Positions 14,365-21,527 of a DNA stretch of 33,369 nt are shown piece by piece (the stretch's first letter is position 1; the number at the start of each line of letters is the position of its first letter). Under the pieces are notes generated by a model, which saw only the letters and a list, made by a program, of their open reading frames with translations, was not told where the DNA came from and ran no database searches. The position numbers were made by a program, and so were the translations under genes. The stretch is from Candidatus Rokuibacteriota bacterium (GTDB lineage Bacteria > Methylomirabilota > Methylomirabilia > Rokubacteriales > CSP1-6): the NCBI GenBank assembly GCA_003220535.1, contig QHSU01000005.1, positions 1 through 33,369 of the forward strand, given 5' to 3'.

Positions 14365-17328
14365 ATGAAACGCTTGACAGCTTTTTTCTTCGGCGCCGCC
14401 TTCCTGGTGCTGCAGCCACCCCCGGCGGTGTTCGCCGACGACAGCGACATCTTCGGCGCCAACATCCAGCCGAACGTGATGCTCCTGATCGACAACTCGG
14501 GCAGCATGGCCGACAGCGCCCCGTCGAACGCCTTCGACGCGCCGCCCCCGGTGGGCACCGCTGCCTACTACGCCGTTCTCAACAACTGCGATCCGTCAGG
14601 GAAGAAGGGCAACATAACCTACCAGCCCTGCGCCTCGGTCAAGGTGTACAAGAGCGGCTCGAGCTCGACATACACGAGCTACGCCAACGATGTCGCGTCG
14701 GTGGGTGGATCGAACGACGCGGCCGCCCGGACCGCCCTGAACACGGTCGGGTACTGGTCAGGAAGCATCGGCGGCTCGACGGTCAATCTCTTCACGGGCA
14801 ACTACCTCAACTATCTGAACGGGACCTGCGCCAGCGGTGGTGCCTGCACCAAGCCGAAGATGCAGATTGCCCAGGATGTCATTAACACGCTCATCGACAG
14901 CGTGCAGGGTGTGCGATTTGGAGTAATGACGTTCTGGTACTCGAGTCCTTTCACCCTCTTCGACACGACATCGGGCCATCGCGGCGCCCGTGTGGTCGCG
15001 CCGATCGGATCGAGCGTCACGACGCTGCATAACGCCGTCAATGGGCTCTCCCCGACCGCGGATACGCCGCTGGGCGATGCGCTCTACGATGTGGGCCAGT
15101 ACTACAAGAACCTGCCGACCTCGGCCGGGACGGTGTCGGCGGTGCCTTGGTCGGCTTCAACGGGCCCGATCCAGCTCGAGTGCCAGCCGAACTTCGTCAT
15201 CTTCATCACGGACGGGATGCAGACCTCCGGAAGCAGGACGATGCCGGCGGAGGCGACGAACCGCTTCACCCAGGACCACCAAACGACCTCGCTCACGGGA
15301 ACGCAGAACGTCATCGTTCACACGGTCGGCTTTGGAGTGACCGTCAACACCACGCAGGCGGAGACGGACGCGGCGTACGCGACGCTCTCCTCCGCGGCCA
15401 AGAACGGCGGCGGCCAGTTCTACATCTCGGACGATGAGACCCAGCTGCAGAAGGCGCTTCAGGATGCGATCCGCCGCATCGTCCAGGCCACTTTCACCTT
15501 CGCGACGCCGGTCGTGCCGACGACCAGCACGACCGGAAGCACGAAGGCCTATCTCGCCGCGTTCAGGTCCGACCCGTCCATCCCGTTCTGGCGCGGCTAC
15601 CTGAAGGCCTACCAGCGGGACTCCAGCGGCCTGGTCCCGGTGGACGCCCAGGGCGTCCCTTTGACCTCGGCCCTGGTCTGGGAAGCCGGCCAGGTCTTGA
15701 GCACAACGCCGGCCGCGAACCGGACGATCTACACGGTCGTCGGCGGCGCCCGGCAGGCGTTCACCAAGAGCAACTCCCCCATTACCCAGTCCCTGCTCGG
15801 CGCCTCGAGCAGTACCGAGCGCGACAAGATCATCGACTTCGTCCGGGGAATCGACGCCTACGACGAGAATGGGAATGGCAACACCACGGAAGAGCGCGCC
15901 TGGAAGCTCGGCGACATCTTCCATTCGACCCCGGTTTTGGTGACGCCTCCCGTTCTGGCGTTGAACGACTCGAGTTACCAGGCATTCAAGACTGCCCAGG
16001 CCAGCCGGACGAAGGTGCTCATCGCCGGCGCCAACGACGGGATGCTCCACGCGTTCCGTGAGAGCGATGGCGTGGAGCTCTGGGCTTTCATCCCCCCGGA
16101 CCTCCTCGACAACCTGAAGACTCTGACCGACACCGGAGGAGACCACCAGTTCTACGTGGACTCGAGCCCGATCGCCACGGACATCAAAGTCGGAAGCACG
16201 TGGAAGACGATCGTCGTCTTCGGTATGAGACGGGGCGGGGCCTTCTACTACGCCCTGGACATCACGGACACCACGAACCCCCTTTGGATGTGGAGCTTCA
16301 CCGACTCGAAGATCGCAGAGACGTGGTCCGAGCCCTCCATCGGCAAGGTGAAGATCAGCGGGAGCGACAAGTACGTCGCCTTCTTCGGCGGAGGATACGA
16401 CACGGCGAGCAACAACTCGCACGGCAAAGCGTTCTTCGCCGTAGACCTCTCGAACGGCACGAAGCTCTGGGAATACTACAAGGACGGCACGGCGGACGAC
16501 CGTCAGTACATGAACTTCAGCCTCGCTGAGAACTCGACCGCGGTCGACCTGAACAACGACGGCTACGTCGACCGGGTGTACATCGGTGACGTGGGCGGCC
16601 AGCTCTGGAAGTTCGACGTCTCGGCGAGTGCGACGTCCAGCTGGGCGGGCAAGCGGCTCTTCACCGCGGCCCCGAGTCAGGCGAATCCGCCGGCCTCCGG
16701 CGAGTTCTATCCGGCGCAAGGCTTCTACGGCGCCCCTGCGCTTGCCTACGACTCCGCCATGAACCTCTGGGTCTTCCTCGGCACCGGTGACCGGAACCAT
16801 CCGAACGGTACGGCGTCGAACCGCTTCTACGGCATCAAAGAAACGACGAACATGTCGAACAGCGCCGCGCTGACGGAGAGCAACCTCGCGAACGTGACGT
16901 CGACCAACGGCACGGCGTCGGGCGGATGGTTCTTCCAGCTCGGCACCAACGAGAAGGTGCTCGACCCGGCGAACGTCTTCAACATGGACGTCCTGTTCTC
17001 CGGCTTCACGCCGACCAGCACCGTCACGTGCACGAGCGGCGGCGGGACGGCCAAGCTCTACTCGGTCCAGATGCAGACCGGTTACGCGGCCATCAACTTC
17101 AGCACGGGCACGGCGCTCAGCTCGACCGACGCGTCGGTGACTCGCTCCACGACCATCGGCCAGGGGATCGCCTCGATGCCGATCGTCATCGTGACGCCCC
17201 CGTCGGGCTCGGGATCGGCCACCGCGTCGGCGATTACCGCCACGACGAATCAACAGCTGCCGAGCAATCCGATTCCCGCGCCGGGGTTCCTGAAGCAGGT
17301 CCGCTCCTGGCGTGAGCGCATCCAATAG
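14365..17328 (+). CDS. pilY1: PilY1-type pilus tip adhesin
   Basis: The product has 987 residues from the ATG at 14365, which has GAGG six bases upstream. A signal peptide ends near VFADD. A von Willebrand A domain follows, with the metal site D43-N-S-G-S47 and later VIFITDGMQTSG. The second half is the PilC/PilY beta-propeller (PF05567), with GANDGMLHAFRESDGVELWA and RVYIGDVGGQLWKFDV. A calcium loop DLNNDGYVD lies at residues 728-736, the position and form of the site that controls retraction in Pseudomonas PilY1. The protein should sit at the pilus tip or outer membrane and act in adhesion and surface sensing. It is the last pilus gene and is coupled by TAGTG to the TPR gene. Confidence 0.92.
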   Translation: MKRLTAFFFGAAFLVLQPPPAVFADDSDIFGANIQPNVMLLIDNSGSMADSAPSNAFDAPPPVGTAAYYAVLNNCDPSGKKGNITYQPCASVKVYKSGSSSTYTSYANDVASVGGSNDAAARTALNTVGYWSGSIGGSTVNLFTGNYLNYLNGTCASGGACTKPKMQIAQDVINTLIDSVQGVRFGVMTFWYSSPFTLFDTTSGHRGARVVAPIGSSVTTLHNAVNGLSPTADTPLGDALYDVGQYYKNLPTSAGTVSAVPWSASTGPIQLECQPNFVIFITDGMQTSGSRTMPAEATNRFTQDHQTTSLTGTQNVIVHTVGFGVTVNTTQAETDAAYATLSSAAKNGGGQFYISDDETQLQKALQDAIRRIVQATFTFATPVVPTTSTTGSTKAYLAAFRSDPSIPFWRGYLKAYQRDSSGLVPVDAQGVPLTSALVWEAGQVLSTTPAANRTIYTVVGGARQAFTKSNSPITQSLLGASSSTERDKIIDFVRGIDAYDENGNGNTTEERAWKLGDIFHSTPVLVTPPVLALNDSSYQAFKTAQASRTKVLIAGANDGMLHAFRESDGVELWAFIPPDLLDNLKTLTDTGGDHQFYVDSSPIATDIKVGSTWKTIVVFGMRRGGAFYYALDITDTTNPLWMWSFTDSKIAETWSEPSIGKVKISGSDKYVAFFGGGYDTASNNSHGKAFFAVDLSNGTKLWEYYKDGTADDRQYMNFSLAENSTAVDLNNDGYVDRVYIGDVGGQLWKFDVSASATSSWAGKRLFTAAPSQANPPASGEFYPAQGFYGAPALAYDSAMNLWVFLGTGDRNHPNGTASNRFYGIKETTNMSNSAALTESNLANVTSTNGTASGGWFFQLGTNEKVLDPANVFNMDVLFSGFTPTSTVTCTSGGGTAKLYSVQMQTGYAAINFSTGTALSSTDASVTRSTTIGQGIASMPIVIVTPPSGSGSATASAITATTNQQLPSNPIPAPGFLKQVRSWRERIQ

Positions 17329-18035
17329 TGAAGTCAACGCTCTTCGCGCTGGCGCTCTGCGCGCTTCTGGTGGGAGTCGCCCAGGGGCAGGACAAGACTG
17401 CTGACCAGAAGCGCGCCGACGCGGCGGCCCAGCAGAACGCGCGTGGCGCGGCGCTGCTGAAGGAAGGCAAGCTCGACGAGGCCGTCACCGAGCTCCAGCA
17501 GGCTGCCGAGGGGGCGCCGAAGTCCGCCGTCGTCCAGGCGAACCTGGCGTACGCGTACGAGCGGCAGGGACGCATCGACGACGCCGTTGCCGCGTACCGC
17601 AAGGCGCTCGAGCTCGACCCGGGCAATGGGATCGCGCGCAACAACCTCGCGAGCCTCTATACCAAGAAGGGTCTCTACGACGACGCCGTCCGCGAGCTCG
17701 AGGACCTGGTCCAGCGCGATCCGGCGAACGCGACGGCTCGCACGAACCTCGAGAGCGCGATCAAGAACAAGGCGATCACCCAGGAGCGCCAGGACCAGGT
17801 CGCCGGCGCGTTGAAGGGCGCGGAAGCTCGTCCCAACGATCCCGGGGCCGCCTACAACGCGGCCCGCGTCTACGCGCGCCTCGGCGACGCGGACCAGGCC
17901 TTCGCGTGGCTCGCCAAGGCGCTCGAGCTCGGCTACGACAAGATCGAGTACCTGAGCCTGGACCCTTCGCTGGCCAGCCTCAAGAAGGACCCGCGGTTCC
18001 TGAAGCTCCTCGAGGAGCGGCGCGCCCCCCGCTAG
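17328..18035 (+). CDS. Exported TPR protein linked to the pilus operon
   Basis: The 235-residue protein starts at a GTG that shares its first base with the PilY1 TAG stop. A signal peptide (MKSTLFALALCALLVGVAQG) is followed by four or more TPR units, for example AAYRKALELDPGNGIARNNL and VYARLGDADQAFAWLAKAL. It ends LSLDPSLASLKKDPRFLKLL, a common ending of periplasmic TPR proteins. It has the features of a PilF/PilW-like or docking helper for the pilus. The coupling to pilY1 suggests a role in its export or assembly, but that is inference. Its stop shares the bases CTAG with the convergent DUF4124 gene. Confidence 0.85.
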   Translation: MKSTLFALALCALLVGVAQGQDKTADQKRADAAAQQNARGAALLKEGKLDEAVTELQQAAEGAPKSAVVQANLAYAYERQGRIDDAVAAYRKALELDPGNGIARNNLASLYTKKGLYDDAVRELEDLVQRDPANATARTNLESAIKNKAITQERQDQVAGALKGAEARPNDPGAAYNAARVYARLGDADQAFAWLAKALELGYDKIEYLSLDPSLASLKKDPRFLKLLEERRAPR

Positions 18036-18928
18036 CGCTTCGGGGGAAACGCGGCCGCCATCTGGCGGGCGGCCATATCCATCGCTAGCCGCATCGCGTC
18101 GAGCAAGCCCTTGCGCTGGGTGGTCACGAACCAGCGTCCCGCGTCCGACTCGCCGAAGGCCACGTACTCCGCCAGCTCCTCGTCGCTCAGCGAGCGATAC
18201 GTGTAGAGCCAGCGCACCAGCGCCGAGCGAACCAGGTTCTCTTGCTGGGCGCGCAGCGTGCGCTCGGCGAGCTCCGTCTCGCGCGCGGTGGGCCGCTTCT
18301 CGGACGGTACGATGGGCTCGAGCGACCGCACGACCGCCCGGAACGCGACGACGCCCATCTCGATCTGCAGCTCGGCGCTGCGCATGGCCGCCTCGTGGCG
18401 CTGGACGAGCGCGACACGGGCGGGCGGTGGGATGTCCCCCTGGAGCCCCATCGCGAAGCGCTCGAGATCCTGCTTCGCCCCTGGCTCGCTGGCGGCGAGC
18501 TCCAGGGCCGCGATTCTCCGGAAGAGCGGCGACCGGAGCTGAGCCATCACAACGCCCATCCGCTGCGGATCGTAGTTCGTCCGAAAGGCGCCGCGGACCG
18601 CGCTGTTGAGGCCGTCGGGCCGAAACGCATCGCTGAGGATCCTGGCCACGCGCGCCTTGTCCTCGGGTTTGAGCGTCGTCTGGCGCGCCTCGAACTGGTT
18701 CCGGATGTGCGCCGGAACCGTGTCGAGCGTCTTCTTGATCCCCGAGATGTCCAGCGCCTCGGCGATCAGCGCGTCGCGCTCACCCTCGACCGGCCGGACC
18801 TGGGGTGGCTGGTCCGAATAGGTGACGACGCCCTGGTCGTTGACCCACCGGTACGTCTTCGCCTCGGCGAGAGAGCCCGTCGCCAGCGCGATCAGCCCGA
18901 CGAGCCACGGAATCGCCCGGAGCTTCAT
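18032..18928 (-). CDS. DUF4124-containing exported protein
   Basis: From the ATG at 18928 (GGAGG seven bases upstream) the product has 298 residues. It has a signal peptide ending SLAEA, a DUF4124 segment TYRWVNDQGVVTYSDQPP (about residues 25-42), and a long helical part. The C-terminus carries YRSLSDEELAEYVAFGESD and AGRWFVTTQRKGLLDAM, recalling DUF2059-type proteins. DUF4124 is a small beta domain common in proteobacterial periplasmic proteins of unknown role. The frame continues upstream to 19417 but lies antisense to or inside the DUF1028 gene and lacks sense there. The gene is convergent with the TPR gene, with a four-base stop overlap. Confidence 0.85.
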   Translation of the reverse strand: MKLRAIPWLVGLIALATGSLAEAKTYRWVNDQGVVTYSDQPPQVRPVEGERDALIAEALDISGIKKTLDTVPAHIRNQFEARQTTLKPEDKARVARILSDAFRPDGLNSAVRGAFRTNYDPQRMGVVMAQLRSPLFRRIAALELAASEPGAKQDLERFAMGLQGDIPPPARVALVQRHEAAMRSAELQIEMGVVAFRAVVRSLEPIVPSEKRPTARETELAERTLRAQQENLVRSALVRWLYTYRSLSDEELAEYVAFGESDAGRWFVTTQRKGLLDAMRLAMDMAARQMAAAFPPKR

Positions 18929-19013
18929 GGCGACCCTCCTCAATTCATAGTCGCGCCTCGGCCGGCGGGGCCCCAGCCCCGTGACGGCCTGCGGCGCGCA
19001 GGACCTCGACATG

Positions 19014-19703
19014 TCAGTACTTGACCCGGCCGAAGAGCCGCCCTGCCTCGCGACCGTATTCGGCCTCGATCTGCCCGGTGTGGGCGACCACGACCGCCCA
19101 GATGCGCCGCAGCTCCGCGACCGGGTCGGCGTGGTCATCGACGCGGAGGTTGTGATACATGCGCGGCTCGCGGATGGCGGCGACCAGGAGCGCCGCGGAT
19201 TGCTTGCCGCGCTTGTCGCCGCCGGCCGCCTGGCCCGCTTCGAGAGCCAGCAAGAGGCGCTCCGAGAGATCCCGCCGCTCGCCGTTGGCGCGGAACGTCC
19301 GGGCCATCGCGCCCACGACGTCGGGACCGGCCAGCATGTTGCCCGCGATCGTGAAGCCGTCGCCTTGCTCGTGACCGCACCACGGGACGCAGCCCGTTCC
19401 GGTGTGGCAGAACGCACGCTCGGCGTCCAGCCCGTGGACTTGACGGATCTCGCGATCTCCGTCCTTCCGGAGGAGCGCGCTCAACGCGACGTCGACCGGT
19501 ACGCCCTGCGCGAGCAGCGCCAGCCCTTGTCGGCCGAGCTCGGTGTTCACGCGTGCCTGCGTGGCGATCGCGCCACGCGCCGAGACCCACGGCACGAGAC
19601 TGCCGACGTTAGGCCGCGCCGTCGCGACCGCGACGCCGAACGCGCCTGTCTCCCGGTCGCGCGCCGCGATGGAGAAGGTGTGGAGATCGACCACCGATTT
19701 CAA
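19014..19703 (-). CDS. DUF1028 family protein (Ntn-hydrolase-like)
   Basis: The product has about 229 residues and begins, after an uncertain start, with HTFSIAARDRETGAFGVAVA. VGSLVPWVSARGAIATQARV and LGRQGLALLAQG follow, then FTIAGNMLAG. These are the hallmarks of DUF1028 (PF06267), a family predicted to be Ntn-hydrolase-like and often found beside amidases or peptidases of catabolic clusters. The annotated start is a TTG at 19703 with no good ribosome binding site; a GTG at 19694 is an alternative. The next gene on the strand, 66 bases upstream, is a TauD-like oxygenase. A shared catabolic role is possible but unproven. Confidence 0.85.
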   Translation of the reverse strand: MKSVVDLHTFSIAARDRETGAFGVAVATARPNVGSLVPWVSARGAIATQARVNTELGRQGLALLAQGVPVDVALSALLRKDGDREIRQVHGLDAERAFCHTGTGCVPWCGHEQGDGFTIAGNMLAGPDVVGAMARTFRANGERRDLSERLLLALEAGQAAGGDKRGKQSAALLVAAIREPRMYHNLRVDDHADPVAELRRIWAVVVAHTGQIEAEYGREAGRLFGRVKY

Positions 19704-19769
19704 GTTGTATCACGGGGGGCCTGTGAATCCGCCCGTTTACGCGTGGCCGGCCGGCGCCCGAAGGTGGGC

Positions 19770-20729
19770 TCAGGCGTGGAAAGAGCGGCGCCCTTCCTCG
19801 CGAGTCCAGAGACGGATCAGGTGACGTTTGAGGTGCGGCTCGGGCGCGTCCTTGAAATCGGTGCGGCTGTGGGCGAACTGCCGGTTGTTGATGAACTGGA
19901 CCTGGCCGCGCTCGATGGTGAACTCGACCGCGAGCTCGGGCGAGTCCACGATCGCCCGCAAGGCTTCGAGCGCCTCAAGCCCCTCGCCGTCGAGCGGGTC
20001 GCCGGCCAGGTCTGCGCCGGTGGCGATGAGCTTCTCGTTGAAGCACGCCATCAGCGATCGGCCGTCGTACCGAAAGACGGGTCGACGCGCGGTCTTGCCG
20101 TCGTCGGGCGCGTGCTCGGCCTGACGGTCCCACGGAAAGGGCCGGTAGAGGCGCGGAAGCAGGTCGCGATGGCGGCGCGCAAGCTCGTTGTGCGCGCTGC
20201 AGAGGCTCACGAACCGGCTCACTCCACCCTCGCGCGCCGGGTTGATGCAGTAGAGTCCGACCAGCTCCGGCGGCAGGTCCAGCCACGGCGCGTCAGTGTG
20301 AAAGGTGAGATCGAGATTCGTGACCGAGCGTCGCACGCCGTACTCGAGCGCCTTGCCGGTGTCGCGGACATCGTAGAGCATGGTGCCGTCCCATTTCTGC
20401 GCGACGAGCCGGCCGAGCAGGCTGCCGAGCAGCCACGCGAGCGCCCGATTCTCTTCCGGCGTGTACCGCTCCACCGGCACGCGATCCAGCACCGCCAGGC
20501 CGATCCCAGCGCGGAGCTTCTCGCGCACCCGGCCCATCAGCTCGCCGCACGCGGCGAGTGAGAACTGCTCCGGGCTCAGAAGGACCGCCGGGAGAGGGTC
20601 GCGTCGAACCTGGCGCGCCACCGTGTCGAGCTCCTCGACGCAGCGCTGTGGGAGCGACACCAGCCAGTCGCCCGGCGACACGTCTTGTCGCTGCCAGGCG
20701 CGGCTGTCGCGAATGTCCTCTGTCAGCAC
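19770..20729 (-). CDS. TauD/TfdA-family Fe(II)/2OG oxygenase
   Basis: The 319-residue protein has the double-stranded beta-helix signature of the TauD/TfdA family. The iron ligands are seen in LTFHTDAPWLDLPPEL (HxD) and the distal His in INNRQFAHSRTDFKD. The 2-oxoglutarate-binding Arg is likely in HLIRLWTREE near the end. VRRSVTNLDLTFHTDAPW and GGVSRFVSLCSAHNEL resemble members that hydroxylate small amino or carboxylic acid compounds. The substrate is unknown. The start is a GTG that overlaps the end of the upstream lipoprotein gene by seven bases. Confidence 0.88.
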   Translation of the reverse strand: MLTEDIRDSRAWQRQDVSPGDWLVSLPQRCVEELDTVARQVRRDPLPAVLLSPEQFSLAACGELMGRVREKLRAGIGLAVLDRVPVERYTPEENRALAWLLGSLLGRLVAQKWDGTMLYDVRDTGKALEYGVRRSVTNLDLTFHTDAPWLDLPPELVGLYCINPAREGGVSRFVSLCSAHNELARRHRDLLPRLYRPFPWDRQAEHAPDDGKTARRPVFRYDGRSLMACFNEKLIATGADLAGDPLDGEGLEALEALRAIVDSPELAVEFTIERGQVQFINNRQFAHSRTDFKDAPEPHLKRHLIRLWTREEGRRSFHA

Positions 20730-21328
20730 GGGCGCCTATCTCTTCTGCCGAGCCGATAGAGCATGTTGTCCGCGCCGATCCCGGAAGCCCCCAGCACGGA
20801 GCCACTCATCGCCAGCGTGAACGAGATCGGGAGTGCCTGCTGACCGAACATTCCGGAAAGCCGGATCGTCGACCCTGAGCTCACGACGTCTCCGGAGCCC
20901 TTGAGGTCGAATCCCCTCACGTCGAGCGAAGGCCGAGTCAGCTGCCCGGCCCACGTTCCCACCAGGTCGGCGACGACCTCGGAGGGAGTCGCCGGCAGGT
21001 CCGACCGGGGCTCCGGCTGCGTTTGCGCCGATGGCGCGAGCTTCACGGGCTCGTCGCTCTCGATTCCGCGAAACCAATCAGCCGGAAGATCGTGGTGCTG
21101 CGCGCGCACCCACCCGCGGCTTTTCAGGCAGGCTTTGTAGAGGTCGGGCTGGATGATCGCGTAATCCTTGTTCGCGCTCATGTCGAGAGCGTTCTGGCGC
21201 GCGCACTCGCCACTGTCTCGCGAGAAGTCGTTGGCGCCGGCGCCGGCCCTGTTCCAATAGTGCTTCCCGCAGCCCACCAATAGTAGGCCGACCATGATCG
21301 TGAGACCGATCGCGCGTGAAGGCGTCAC
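20723..21328 (-). CDS. Lipoprotein of unknown function
   Basis: From a GTG at 21328 the 201-residue product begins MTPSRAIGLTIMVGLLLVGC. This is a lipoprotein signal with the lipobox LVGC at Cys20; the later ATG at 21295 would leave too short a leader. The N-terminal half has SRDSGECARQNAL and YKACLKSRGWVRAQ, resembling the Cys-containing conserved part of small outer-membrane lipoproteins. The C-terminal half is Gly/Ser-rich and beta-like (DLVGTWAGQLTRPSLDVRG). The gene is divergent from the repeat-protein gene across a 199-base gap and overlaps the oxygenase gene downstream. Confidence 0.75.
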   Translation of the reverse strand: MTPSRAIGLTIMVGLLLVGCGKHYWNRAGAGANDFSRDSGECARQNALDMSANKDYAIIQPDLYKACLKSRGWVRAQHHDLPADWFRGIESDEPVKLAPSAQTQPEPRSDLPATPSEVVADLVGTWAGQLTRPSLDVRGFDLKGSGDVVSSGSTIRLSGMFGQQALPISFTLAMSGSVLGASGIGADNMLYRLGRRDRRPC

Positions 21329-21527
21329 GGGCCTGGTGCGTCCCCGGCGTCATGGATATAGCGCGCGGCCGGCGTCGTCAAGAGCTCGTTTAGGGATTTC
21401 CTGCCCTCACACTACAGGATTCTCCCGATTGCTTTCGTTCCCAATTGCAACGACCGTCAGAAGCACGAGGTCGTCGGGGGGACGTCAGACACGCCGTCCT
21501 CCCCGCCGGCCGAATAGGGAGACCGCA

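Noticed and set aside
15157..17337. Minus-strand 726-codon frame opposite pilY1
   Set aside because: Arg/Val/Asp-rich antisense reading of a GC-rich gene, without motifs; pilY1 on the other strand is clear-cut.
18981..20561. Plus-strand 526-codon frame across the DUF1028 and oxygenase genes
   Set aside because: It spans two recognised genes on the opposite strand and their spacer; composition is that of an antisense frame.
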